Below are positions 1-8,594 of a DNA stretch of 64,000 nt, in pieces. Position 1 is the first letter of the stretch. Each line of letters starts with the position of its first letter. The DNA is taken from the NCBI RefSeq assembly GCF_013137895.1, contig NZ_CP053538.1:3441001-3505000 (forward strand), given 5' to 3'. Position numbers and translations under genes: made by a program. Under the pieces are notes generated by a model that worked only from the letters and a program-made list of their open reading frames with translations, ran no database searches and was not told the DNA's origin. This DNA is from Hymenobacter taeanensis (GTDB lineage Bacteria > Bacteroidota > Bacteroidia > Cytophagales > Hymenobacteraceae).

Positions 1-326
1 AGGGCAGCTTTCTGGAATGAGGCTAACTCTCCTTCCAGTACCTCCCGCTTGATTTCAAGCCCCACAATCAGGAAAAACACCGCCATCAGGCCGTCGTTGA
101 TCCAGTGCAGCAGACTCTTATTCAGAGTAAAGTTGTTGATGCCAATTTGCAGGTGCTCTTCCCAGATACCCGGGAAATAGTTGGCTACGCCGCCTTTCAG
201 GTTGGCTAGCACCAAGGCCAGCACGCTGCTAAGAAGCAGCATAATACCGCCGGCCGCTTCCCGCCGGAAAAACTCCGTGAAAGGCCGCACCAGGGGCCGT
301 ACAAAATCACCAACTACTACTGTCAT
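1..326 (-). CDS. nhaA: Na+/H+ antiporter NhaA, N-terminal part (cut by window edge)
   Basis: Translating back from the ATG at 324-326 gives an open frame to the window edge (about 108 residues). It begins MTVVVGDFVRPLVRPF and continues with a hydrophobic segment, LLHWINDGLMAVFFLIVGLE, followed by IKREVLEGEL. The string NDGLMAVFFLIVGLEIKRE is the hallmark of the NhaA family, which exchanges two protons for one sodium ion across the inner membrane for pH and salt homeostasis. The remainder of the roughly 390-residue protein lies outside the window. A Bacteroidota -7 box lies 36 bp upstream of the start. Identity is secure for this fragment; completeness cannot be judged. Confidence 0.9.
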   Translation of the reverse strand, partial: MTVVVGDFVRPLVRPFTEFFRREAAGGIMLLLSSVLALVLANLKGGVANYFPGIWEEHLQIGINNFTLNKSLLHWINDGLMAVFFLIVGLEIKREVLEGELASFQKAA

Positions 327-361
327 TTTTCTGATTAGAGGCTGAACATTCAACAGCTCCG

Positions 362-369
362 CAAAGCTA
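362..369 (-). promoter_or_regulatory. Putative -7 promoter box for nhaA
   Basis: On the minus strand this reads TAGCTTTG, a full match to the Bacteroidota -7 consensus TAnnTTTG, and it would give a leader of about 30 nt before the nhaA ATG. No convincing -33 TTTG is seen at the usual spacing. Confidence 0.5.
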
Positions 370-586
370 CTGCCCTAAGTAGGCAGGCACTTTCGTAGGC
401 TAAACCGCCATTTTCAGCAAATAAACGAAAGCCAGCGAGCTGCCCCTGACAGGGGCATACGAGGAGAAAGGCCAAAACGCTGGCCCAGACCTCAGATTGA
501 ACTCAGATCTGAATGCTGAACTACCAGCACCAGTAAGCCCTGGTTGTAGCTAATAGCCCTATGCTCTGAGCAATAGTGTATAGAGC
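370..586. other. Gene-free stretch between nhaA and the beta-helix gene
   Basis: No credible coding frame is seen here. It holds upstream DNA of the nhaA promoter. Near its right end is a 9-bp inverted repeat (CTATGCTCT / AGAGCATAG, 559-590) that leads into the long terminator hairpin. Confidence 0.5.
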
Positions 587-674
587 ATAGGCCACTCCCA
601 CCACACCAGAGCCCACCGTTTCTACCACGAAAGCGACAGAAGCGGTGGGCTCTGGTGTGGTGGGAGTGGCCTAT
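587..674 (-). terminator. Long stem-loop terminator overlapping a stop codon
   Basis: A 37-bp inverted repeat (587-623 with 638-674) has one mismatch and a 14-nt loop. The right arm contains the TAG stop codon of the beta-helix gene (671-673), so the hairpin starts inside the coding sequence. The outer ends carry ATAGGCCACTCCC, a copy of the TAGGCCA word that is frequent in this window. The stem is much longer than a usual intrinsic terminator and has no clear U-tract, so it may instead protect the mRNA 3' end. Confidence 0.6.
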
Positions 675-2878
675 TCTACTACCATGCGGGCGTGAAACTT
701 CTGCTGCCCATTCTGCATGGTTAGCAGGTAGGTACCAGCAGGTAGTTGCGCCGGGAGGCGCACTGCTGTTGGGGTAGAGGCGGCGGTAAGCTGGGTACGG
801 AGCGATACCTGCCCGGTTAGGCTGGTGATGGTTAGCTGAGTGCTTTGACCCGACCATGCCGCCAGATCCAGGAACAACTCCTGCCCGCGTTTTACCGGGT
901 TGGGGAACACGCTTAGCTCCTGTTTACCAATGGTGTTGGGGGTAACTACGGCCACCGTGCTATAGTGCGCCGAGCCATCGTGGTCGGTTTGGCGCAAGCG
1001 ATAGTACGCGGTTTGAGCAAATGGCTGCACGTCGTCCCAGGTGTAGGTACGGCCAATGGCGCTGTTACCTGCAGCCGCAACCTTCCCCAAGGTTACAAAG
1101 GCCTTACCATCTGTGGAGCGCTGAATTTCAAAGAAAGCGCTGTTGCGCTCCGTTGCGGTTGTCCAGTGCAGCCCCACCCGGTTGTTCTTGTATTGGGCAT
1201 AAAAGCTAACCAGCTCCACCGGAAGGGGGGTGCCGCCACTACCACCCTGCGCCCCAATGTTGGCCCTAGCGCCTCCCGACGGAATCGGAAACCCAAACAG
1301 GTCGTGGGTGCCAGGAGAGATGCCGAACCGTGCTTTCAGGTCCAGTCCGGCCCCAACCAGTGGTGAGGACGCCTGCAGCTGATAGGCTTTCCAGGCACTA
1401 ATAGGCTTATCAGGCCCCCAAGGGCCAGTACCACCCTGGCCCGGAGCCGTCAATTTAGGATCAGCTACCAAACCAGTGGGGGCACCGTCAAGCATTTCTG
1501 CTCCTGTATTGGCGCGCCACTGCTCCATACTGGTGTAAGTAGAGGAAAAGTGCCGCCATTCCGCAGGAGCCCCACTGCTCCAGTAGCAGTTACCCTGGAA
1601 TGTGACCGAACCGCTAACATCATTCAGAAACGGTAAGCCTGCGGTGGTTTGAAATACATTATTGCGGAGTGCTACGTTTTCTATGCCACCACTACCTACA
1701 TCAACTGCTTGCGGTATGTACCCGCCGGGAGTTGGAGATAGGAAAACAGTGTTATTATAGATATTAGCGTTTCTGATGCCCCCGCCTGCACCTGAAGACC
1801 ACAACGTGATACTACCTCTATAGCGGCGAGCATCATTTTCACTGACATTATACCGGATAGTCAGGTTTTCAAGAGCTATCGGTGCCCCAGCATATTGGGC
1901 CAACATGAGGCCCGGACCCGCATTGTCGTGCGAGTAGTTGTATTGTAGCGTAGAGTTCGTGCAGCCCCCATCCAGGTCGAACCCACCTCCATCAAGCGTG
2001 GCGGAGCTATTGTTGTATGACTCAGAGTATTGAATAATCAGGTTGTTGCAGGCATACGCCCATATACCTGCTGGGCCCGAATTCGCATGACTACTAAGCC
2101 AGCCGTTATTATAAGCTGCGCAGTACTCAACCAGGGCACCATCTACATTGGCCAGCACAATACCACTTCCCGTATTTCGGTCCTGGATGTACGTAGCCCC
2201 AGAATTATTGTACGACTTACAGTTTGCTATATACCAGTTCCGGTGCGCGTGGAGGGTAGCTCCATAAGAGAATATACCGGTGTCGCCGTTATCATGGGTT
2301 GCCGTATTTGTAATGCGCACATCATCGTAGCCATATGTGTTGCGCCAGTAGTCCGCTGTGGCGCTGTTGCTGCCTATTATAATGCCATACCGCTTATACC
2401 CGCTGACGTCCAGGCTGTCAAGGATAATGTGCTGTAGCTGAGTCGTTATTTTTTCATCGTCACGGTAAAAGAACACCCCGCCGGTTGCATTAACCTCGCG
2501 GCCATTGCCCATAAACTTTAGGCGCCGGATTTCGAGTGCGTCCTGGTTTTGCGCTATAAAACCCCAATAATTACCGCTGTTAATGGTGGCTGTACCCGGT
2601 CCAAACGAGCTATAAATAATAGGTTGGGTTGCTGTACCACTATTTTGAGCGCCAATAGTGCCCTCAAATGTTTGAGCACCATTAAATAAAACCCGGTCTC
2701 CAGGCTTTAACATCACTTGGTTTACTCGCTCAATACTCTGCCAGGCAGTAGCTACTGAAGTTCCTGGGTTCGTGTCGTTTCCGCTGTTGCTAACATAGTA
2801 GGTCGTAGCCAGCACAGAATGACCAACGCCCAGATAGCAGCCCGCAAACAAAATGAGAGATAGAAGATATTTTCTCAT
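671..2878 (-). CDS. Secreted right-handed beta-helix protein with T9SS sorting domain
   Basis: This 735-residue protein opens with a Sec signal peptide (MRKYLLSLILFAGCYLGVGH, cleaved about residue 24). Residues ~25-500 are rich in Asn/Gly turns with recurring 'NN.V..' and 'YNNS' rungs, typical of the pectate-lyase-like parallel beta-helix fold. Residues ~550-650 (PVELVSFYAQ..., YYRLRQTDHDG) form the Bacteroidota Ig/FnIII-like linker. Residues ~655-735 (LSVFPNPVKRG... LPAGTYLLTM...) are a type A T9SS C-terminal sorting domain. It should be exported by type IX secretion and act on or bind a polysaccharide; the substrate cannot be read from sequence. It is a single-gene unit with its own promoter and terminator. 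Confidence 0.85.
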   Translation of the reverse strand: MRKYLLSLILFAGCYLGVGHSVLATTYYVSNSGNDTNPGTSVATAWQSIERVNQVMLKPGDRVLFNGAQTFEGTIGAQNSGTATQPIIYSSFGPGTATINSGNYWGFIAQNQDALEIRRLKFMGNGREVNATGGVFFYRDDEKITTQLQHIILDSLDVSGYKRYGIIIGSNSATADYWRNTYGYDDVRITNTATHDNGDTGIFSYGATLHAHRNWYIANCKSYNNSGATYIQDRNTGSGIVLANVDGALVEYCAAYNNGWLSSHANSGPAGIWAYACNNLIIQYSESYNNSSATLDGGGFDLDGGCTNSTLQYNYSHDNAGPGLMLAQYAGAPIALENLTIRYNVSENDARRYRGSITLWSSGAGGGIRNANIYNNTVFLSPTPGGYIPQAVDVGSGGIENVALRNNVFQTTAGLPFLNDVSGSVTFQGNCYWSSGAPAEWRHFSSTYTSMEQWRANTGAEMLDGAPTGLVADPKLTAPGQGGTGPWGPDKPISAWKAYQLQASSPLVGAGLDLKARFGISPGTHDLFGFPIPSGGARANIGAQGGSGGTPLPVELVSFYAQYKNNRVGLHWTTATERNSAFFEIQRSTDGKAFVTLGKVAAAGNSAIGRTYTWDDVQPFAQTAYYRLRQTDHDGSAHYSTVAVVTPNTIGKQELSVFPNPVKRGQELFLDLAAWSGQSTQLTITSLTGQVSLRTQLTAASTPTAVRLPAQLPAGTYLLTMQNGQQKFHARMVVE

Positions 2879-2910
2879 GGTAATGTTTTAAGAATAAATT
2901 GACTAACGTA

Positions 2911-2918
2911 CAAAGGTA
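2911..2918 (-). promoter_or_regulatory. Putative -7 promoter box for the beta-helix gene
   Basis: The minus strand reads TACCTTTG, matching TAnnTTTG, inside an AT-rich tract. It lies 33 bp upstream of the ATG at 2878, implying a 25-nt leader. Confidence 0.55.
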
Positions 2919-3679
2919 TATTATAGTTTTTATAAAAATCGTATAATATATACAAATTATCGCAAGGCCATATGAGGTCAGCGTCTTACTGAGCATAATC
3001 AACGAGGTCAGGAAGCGGTGGTGGCGGTGTAATTACTTATTGTACTGGTATTTAAGACTATAATAGAACCTGAATAATCGTTCTGGTAAGACAAGGCTGA
3101 ATCAATCTTGCCTTCATATTGAAGGTATCATGAAGCTCTAATAAGGACTCTTTGCTTGTTGCTTAGTTAAGTACCGGTATAGAATTTATCTCAGGTGAGG
3201 GCACATGCTGAGTGCAGCGTATTAAGCCATTGTTTCACAGATAATTGCAATAATAGACATTAGCATATATTAGGTGTCTGGGCATTAGTAAGGCACGCTA
3301 AAGCTGCAGACAAGAGTTGCTTGGAAGTATGGGTAGCAGCCCACTTCAGCAAGATGCTTGCCCTAAGTCAACTACTACCCGTCTATCGAGCTTTGCTTAC
3401 AGAGCAAGTACTTCGTATAGCTTCAGTTTGCAACTATACCAGCGGGCCTGCCAACGCCGTGCAATACTGTATGTATGGTAAAATACTGGCCAACTCGTCC
3501 GTTAAAGGGTTTCTTGCAGTATACTGGTTGGAGAATGGCTTGCGTAAGCCATCCAGGCTCTGAAGCGTATGGGAGTTTGTTGATTTAACATGGCTCGGCA
3601 ATACGCATTGGGCAGTTGCATCAAACTCCTGCATATTCAGCTCACTAACTGCTCTGATTTCACTTCTATCTAGTTAAGC
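2919..3679. other. AT-rich gene-free gap
   Basis: About 760 bp with clearly lower GC than the flanking genes. Only short frames of unlikely composition occur (for example 3321-3563 on plus and 3434-3634 on minus), with no recognisable domain. No tRNA, long inverted repeat or mobile-element remnant is visible. It may be a decayed region or simply long upstream DNA for the two divergent genes. Confidence 0.5.
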
Positions 3680-4195
3680 ATGCAAGACAATACGGTATAT
3701 GTTGTAATGGGCGTATCGGGGAGCGGTAAAACCACTGTTGGCCGCCTGCTAGCTGAACGACTTTCCCTACCCTTTTACGATGCTGACGATTTTCACTCAG
3801 AGGCGAACATTGCCAAAATGCGGGGTGGTACGCCGCTTACCGATGAAGACCGTAGGGGGTGGCTGAATCAGCTGGCGGCGGGTGTGAAAAAGTGGAGCCA
3901 GGCGAACGGGGCAGTGCTGGCCTGCTCTGCCCTTAAGGAGAAATACCGGCAGCAATTCAATGAGGCGGCCACTCACCCCATTCGGTGGGTGTTTCTGGAT
4001 GGCTCGGAGGAGTTGCTCAGTGAGCGGCTGCGGACACGTACGGGCCATTATATGACCCAGCAGATGCTGGCGTCGCAGCTGGCTACGCTGGAGCGCCCCG
4101 CGTATGGGTTACGGCTGACGCTCTCGCAGCAGCTCAGCCCCCAAGACCTGGTAGAGCAAGTAATAGCAGCTGATTCAGCGGAACGGCTCGCATGA
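3680..4195 (+). CDS. gntK: Gluconokinase
   Basis: This 171-residue P-loop kinase phosphorylates D-gluconate to 6-phosphogluconate with ATP in the cytoplasm. The Walker A motif GVSGSGKTT is at residues 11-19. It is followed by the family signature FYDADDFHSEANIAKMRGGTPLTDEDRRGW-like region (residues ~33-60), 'ACSALKEKYR', and the C-terminal 'GHYMTQQMLASQLATLE' block of GntK/IdnK. Length is normal for the family. Its last codons overlap the ATG of the gluconate permease by 4 bp (ATGA), so the two are translationally coupled. Confidence 0.93.
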   Translation: MQDNTVYVVMGVSGSGKTTVGRLLAERLSLPFYDADDFHSEANIAKMRGGTPLTDEDRRGWLNQLAAGVKKWSQANGAVLACSALKEKYRQQFNEAATHPIRWVFLDGSEELLSERLRTRTGHYMTQQMLASQLATLERPAYGLRLTLSQQLSPQDLVEQVIAADSAERLA

Positions 4196-5520
4196 CACTA
4201 CTCATCGTTTTACTGGCAGTGCTAGCCCTGATTGGGCTTATCAGCTGGGGCAAGGTGAATGCGTTTCTAGCGTTTCTGTTGGTTACGCTGGGGACTGGCC
4301 TAGCCCTGGGCCTAACTGGGGGTGAGCTGATGGGCGCCATCTCCAAAGGCCTCGGCGATACGCTGGGCTCGGTGCTGATTGTAATTGTGCTGGGGGCCAT
4401 GCTGGGCAAAATAGTGGCCGATAGCGGAGCCGCCCAACAGATTGCGGCTGTTCTGATCGAGGTTTTCGGCACCCGCTATATTCAGTGGACGATGATGATA
4501 ACGGGCTTTATCATTGGTATTCCGCTGTTTTACAACGTGGGCTTTGTCCTGATGATCCCGCTGATTTTCTCCGTGGTATACAAGTACCGGCTGCCCGCCG
4601 TGTACGTAGGCCTGCCCATGCTGGCGGCCCTCTCGGTGATGCACGGCTTTCTGCCCCCGCACCCGTCACCTACGGCGCTGGTGGCCCAGTTTCAGGCCAG
4701 CATTGGGCTCACCTTCCTGTATGGGCTGCTGATTGCTATTCCGGCGGTTATTCTGGCAGGCCCGGTGTACGGCCTCACGCTGCGCGGTATAGTATCGGTG
4801 CCCCTGGCCAGCTTTGTATCGGAGACCCTGCCTGAGAATGCATTGCCGGGCCGCGTCAATAGCTTTATTTCATCGTTGCTGCCCGTGTTGCTGCTGGCAG
4901 TTGTGCTTGGGCTGCAAGCTCTGTTGCCGCCGGGCGGGCCATTAAGCCCAGCGCTGACTTTTCTGGCTGAACCCTCGGTGGTGATGCTGGCATCATTGCT
5001 GGTGGCCACCTTCACGCTGGGAACTGGCCTAGGCAGGCCCATGAGTAGCGTGATGGATGCGTATGCAAGCTCGGTGAAGGATGTAGCCCTCATCTTGCTC
5101 ATCATTGGGGGCGCGGGGGCCCTTAAGGAGGTGCTGGTAGCCAGCGGAGTAAGCCACGAAATAGCCCAGAGCCTCCAGCATACCGGCTTGCCGCCCTTGC
5201 TGCTGGGCTGGCTGATTGCCGCGGCCATCCGGGTGTGCCTGGGCTCGGCCACCATTGCCGGCCTAACGGCAGCGGGAGTAATGCTGCCTACCATGGCGCT
5301 GTCACACACCAACCCCAACCTGATGGTGCTGTCCATTGGGGCCGGCAGCCTGTTGCTCTCGCACTTCAACGATGCTGGTTTTTGGCTGTTCAAGGAGTAT
5401 TTCAACCTTTCTGCCAAAGACACGCTGCGCTCCTGGACTATGATGGAGACTATTGTGTCGGTGGTGGGGCTGGGAGGGGTGCTACTCCTGGATTGGGCCC
5501 TGCCGCTGCTAGGCCACTAA
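4192..5520 (+). CDS. gntP: Gluconate:H+ symporter (GntP family)
   Basis: A 442-residue, very hydrophobic protein with about 12 predicted membrane segments and the GntP family pattern: 'GGELMGAISKGLGDTLGSVLIVIVLGAMLGKIVADSG' region near residues 43-80, 'HGFLPPHPSPTAL' near 150, and 'SATIAGLTAAGVMLP...GAGSLLLSHFNDAGFW' near 350-395. GntP proteins import gluconate with protons across the inner membrane. The start overlaps the end of the gluconokinase gene, and together they make a minimal gluconate uptake and activation operon. The next gene is convergent, so transcription ends in the 78-bp gap. Confidence 0.92.
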   Translation: MTLLIVLLAVLALIGLISWGKVNAFLAFLLVTLGTGLALGLTGGELMGAISKGLGDTLGSVLIVIVLGAMLGKIVADSGAAQQIAAVLIEVFGTRYIQWTMMITGFIIGIPLFYNVGFVLMIPLIFSVVYKYRLPAVYVGLPMLAALSVMHGFLPPHPSPTALVAQFQASIGLTFLYGLLIAIPAVILAGPVYGLTLRGIVSVPLASFVSETLPENALPGRVNSFISSLLPVLLLAVVLGLQALLPPGGPLSPALTFLAEPSVVMLASLLVATFTLGTGLGRPMSSVMDAYASSVKDVALILLIIGGAGALKEVLVASGVSHEIAQSLQHTGLPPLLLGWLIAAAIRVCLGSATIAGLTAAGVMLPTMALSHTNPNLMVLSIGAGSLLLSHFNDAGFWLFKEYFNLSAKDTLRSWTMMETIVSVVGLGGVLLLDWALPLLGH

Positions 5521-5598
5521 ACGGGTGGGAGAAAGGCCGTCAACTGAATAACCCAACTACCAGGTTACCGGAGTGCTTCGCCTAGGCTACCTGCTGGC

Positions 5599-6387
5599 TT
5601 ACTGCGCCAGCACGGCCCCTTCTTCCAGGGCCTTTTGGTAGTTCTCAGGGTCAAACTCATATAAGTAAGGAGAGCGGTGCGGCCCAATTTTGCGCCGCTC
5701 TTCCAGCTGCCGGATGAGGCCCAGCGTGAGGAGTTTTTTGCGGAAGTTGCGGCGGTCGAACTGCCGGCCGAGAATGGCTTCGTAGAGGGCGTGAATTTCG
5801 GGGAGAGTAAATTTCTCGGCCAGTAGGTTGTAGCCAATGGGCTGCTGGTAAAGCTGCGCCCGCAGGGTCATGAGGGCCTTCTGCACAATTTCATTGTGGT
5901 CGAAATCCAGCGCCGGCACGTCGGTTACCTCCTGCCAGCAGTAGGCATCCACAAGCAAATCGGGGGTCACAACTACGTTCAGGTAGTCAACCAGGGCATA
6001 GTAGCCAATAGAAAGTGTGCGTTCAGAAAGCCAATGGTTTTCCCCAAGTGCTACTCCCACTTTGGCGTAAGTGGTGTTGTGGGTATCGTGCGTTTCAATT
6101 CTGTTCATGCGGGTGGCACTGTCGCCGAACACGTAAAACTGCTGCAGGAACAGGTTTGAGAGCTGCGTTTTTTCGGCGAGGATGCGGTGGGCCGACTGTG
6201 TTAGTGTTTCGTTGCGGGCAATGTAGCCGCCCGGCAAGCTCCATTTCTCGTGGCCATGGTGCCGGATCAGCAAAATTTTCAGCTGATGGGCATGGTAGCC
6301 AAATATCACACAGTCAATAGAAAGGTGGGGTAAATAGTGCTGATGCCCATTATGAACAAAGTCCAGTACTTCTTGGCGGGTATTCAT
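5599..6387 (-). CDS. Nudix-related transcriptional regulator (NrtR/AraR-like)
   Basis: The 262-residue protein has a Nudix-like N-terminal domain (residues ~20-150) and a C-terminal winged-helix region (~165-250, 'LLAEKFTLPEIHALYEAILGRQFDRRNFRKKLL'), the architecture of NrtR-type regulators. Bacteroides AraR, a sugar-catabolism repressor, is a characterised relative. The Nudix box keeps G54 and E60 but reads R68-I-L-A-E72-K-T-Q-L where hydrolases have REUxEExGU. Key metal-binding glutamates and the last glycine are therefore replaced, so it is probably a ligand sensor rather than an enzyme. It lies next to the gluconate genes and is divergent from the esterase gene; either could be its target. 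Confidence 0.8.
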   Translation of the reverse strand: MNTRQEVLDFVHNGHQHYLPHLSIDCVIFGYHAHQLKILLIRHHGHEKWSLPGGYIARNETLTQSAHRILAEKTQLSNLFLQQFYVFGDSATRMNRIETHDTHNTTYAKVGVALGENHWLSERTLSIGYYALVDYLNVVVTPDLLVDAYCWQEVTDVPALDFDHNEIVQKALMTLRAQLYQQPIGYNLLAEKFTLPEIHALYEAILGRQFDRRNFRKKLLTLGLIRQLEERRKIGPHRSPYLYEFDPENYQKALEEGAVLAQ

Positions 6388-6758
6388 GGGTGAACTTTAA
6401 GTAGTGCAGAAGGTAGCTATTAGCTGAAGCATTACCTCCGTATTCCAGCATAATACAAGGAATATTTGATCCTTGAGTAAGTAGGCAGGTTCCTGATTAA
6501 ACGGCAGAATGATGGGCTGGGCGAGCTGCAAGTGGGAGGCTGCGTTACACTCGTTTGCACTACCAGCTGAACTGGATTCTCAATTTCATCCAAACTGCCC
6601 CCAACCCAGAGCGCTTTTAGCTTGTAGCAGCTACTCTATCTCATCTTAAAGTATGAGCCTGGGTTGTTACCTTACTGCACAAGTAAATCTGGGAATTAGA
6701 GGGTAGCGGTGCGTCTTTTAGGGGTGCTTCACCGTATTTGTCTACATATCTGTTTAGC
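6388..6758. other. Divergent intergenic region between regulator and esterase
   Basis: No gene is supported. It must hold the promoters of both divergent genes. The only structured element noticed is an inverted repeat at 6456-6475, described separately. A frame that opens at a TTG at 6738 runs into the esterase, but an ATG at 6759 gives the better signal peptide. Confidence 0.4.
6456..6475. promoter_or_regulatory. Inverted repeat, possible operator of the Nudix-like regulator
   Basis: CAAGGA-N8-TCCTTG is a perfect 6-bp dyad in the divergent promoter region, 68 bp upstream of the regulator start. The position suits an autoregulatory site, but a dyad this short could occur by chance. Confidence 0.25.
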
Positions 6759-8402
6759 ATGAAAATATCCTTGATTCTGTTGCTGCTCACGGTGCAGCTG
6801 GTGCCAATGGCGGGTGCCCAATCAAAAAAAGCATCTGGCAGTGGCCTAGCCGCCAACCGGGTGCAGGTGGCTACTGGCCTACTGGAAGGCACCACGGCTG
6901 CCAGCGGAATTCATGAGTTTAAAGGCGTGCCCTTTGCTGCCCCGCCCGTTGGGCAGTTCCGGTGGCGCGCTCCGCAGCCCATGCCGCACTGGGCAGGCGT
7001 GCGCCAAACCAAGCAGTTTGGCCCCCGGGCCATGCAGCTCCCGCTGTTTGGCGACATGAACTTCCGCTCCAACGGCGTAAGCGAAGATTGCCTTTACCTG
7101 AACGTCTGGACGCCCGCCAAGTCAGGGCAGGAGCGGCTGCCGGTGCTGGTATATTTTTACGGGGGCGGCTTTGTGGCCGGTGATGGCTCTGAGCCGCGCT
7201 ATGATGGCGAGAGCATGGCTAAGCGCGGAATTGTGGCCGTAACGGTAAACTACCGCCTCGGGGTGTTCGGGTTCATGGCTCACCCGGAGCTCACGCAGGA
7301 GTCGCCGAACAAGGCCTCCGGCAACTATGGGTTCCTCGATCAGAGCGCCGCCCTACGCTGGGTGCAGCAAAACATAGCGGCGTTTGGCGGCGACCCTAAG
7401 CGCGTAACTATTGCGGGCGAGTCGGCGGGCTCAATGTCGGTGAGTGCCCAAATGGTTTCGCCGCTATCTAAAAACCTATTTGCTGGGGCCATTGGCGAAA
7501 GTGGCTCCATGCTCAATACGGGTTTCGGCCCCCTGCCCTTAGCGGAGGGCGAGAAGAACGGGGTAGCATTTGCTACTGGCCTAGGAGCCACCACCCTGGC
7601 AGCGTTGCGAGCCATACCGGCCCAGCAGCTGTTAGAGGCGGCTGGCAAGCCGGGCACCCCACGCTTTGCGCCTACTATTGATGGGTACTTTTTCACGGAG
7701 AAGCCTACGGCCACCTTTGTTGCGGGGCAGCAGGCGCACGTGCCGCTGCTAGTGGGCTGGAACTCCCAGGAAATGGGCTACCAAGCCCTGCTAGGCCAGG
7801 AGGCACCCACCCCGGAGAGCTTCCGCAACGCCGTAACCAAGCTCTATGGTGATAAGGCCGAAGCAGTGTTAAAGCAGTACCCTGCCACCACTGCCCAAGA
7901 AGCGGAGCAGGCTGCTACTGATCTGGCCAGCGACCGGTTTATTGCCTACAGCACCTGGAAGTGGGCCGATATGCACAGCCAGACCGGCGGGCAGCCCGTG
8001 TACCGTTACCTCTACGCCCGGCCCCGCCCAGCCATGACTCCCGAAATGGGCAACGCTACGGCAGGCCTTGCCGGGGGCGTAATAAAGCAATCAGATTCGG
8101 CCCCGAAGGCGCCGACCGCGCGTGGCGCAGTGCACTCAGCTGAGATTGAGTATGCCCTCGGCAATCTAGCCACCAACAAGGTATACGCCTGGACACCGGA
8201 CGATTACAAAGTCTCAGACACGATGCAGCGCTACTTTGCCAACTTCATCAAGACCGGTAACCCCAATGGCAGTGGCCTACCCAAATGGCCTGCTGCCACC
8301 GGAACACCTGTGCCGGTACTGCACCTGGATGTAAATACCCGCGTGGAGCCTGACACGCACCGGGCCCGCTACGAGTTCCTGGATCAGCAGGCGGCTAAGT
8401 AG
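6759..8402 (+). CDS. Secreted type-B carboxylesterase
   Basis: Started at the ATG at 6759 (547 residues) because it yields a clean signal peptide, MKISLILLLLTVQLVPMAGA-QS; a TTG start 21 bp upstream would add seven residues. The alpha/beta hydrolase of the carboxylesterase B family shows the oxyanion-hole loop FYGGGFVAG (residues ~133-141) and the nucleophile elbow GESAGS with Ser222. 'SEDCLYLNVWTP' (~109-119) is the family's second signature. It probably hydrolyses esters in the periplasm, for example acyl groups on plant glycosides, given the GH3 glucosidase directly downstream on the same strand (192-bp gap). The natural ester is unknown. Confidence 0.88.
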   Translation: MKISLILLLLTVQLVPMAGAQSKKASGSGLAANRVQVATGLLEGTTAASGIHEFKGVPFAAPPVGQFRWRAPQPMPHWAGVRQTKQFGPRAMQLPLFGDMNFRSNGVSEDCLYLNVWTPAKSGQERLPVLVYFYGGGFVAGDGSEPRYDGESMAKRGIVAVTVNYRLGVFGFMAHPELTQESPNKASGNYGFLDQSAALRWVQQNIAAFGGDPKRVTIAGESAGSMSVSAQMVSPLSKNLFAGAIGESGSMLNTGFGPLPLAEGEKNGVAFATGLGATTLAALRAIPAQQLLEAAGKPGTPRFAPTIDGYFFTEKPTATFVAGQQAHVPLLVGWNSQEMGYQALLGQEAPTPESFRNAVTKLYGDKAEAVLKQYPATTAQEAEQAATDLASDRFIAYSTWKWADMHSQTGGQPVYRYLYARPRPAMTPEMGNATAGLAGGVIKQSDSAPKAPTARGAVHSAEIEYALGNLATNKVYAWTPDDYKVSDTMQRYFANFIKTGNPNGSGLPKWPAATGTPVPVLHLDVNTRVEPDTHRARYEFLDQQAAK

Positions 8403-8594
8403 CTCCCTGAAGGCGCGCATCGCTTAACGGCTGGGCAACCCGTTTCCTCGCAATTTTCGGGGCGCAGGGGTGTAGGCTTAGCTGCTAGGTCACTTGAACA
8501 AGTACTTATCTGTTACTGCGTAGGGAAGTAGCCCGGGCAAACGCTCCGGGCGCATTCAGCTGACCTACGTTTTCCACTCTCTTATATCTTCTGC

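Noticed and set aside
3321..3634. Overlapping short frames on both strands in the AT-rich gap
   Set aside because: No family resemblance, no promoter box at the starts and mutually overlapping on opposite strands.
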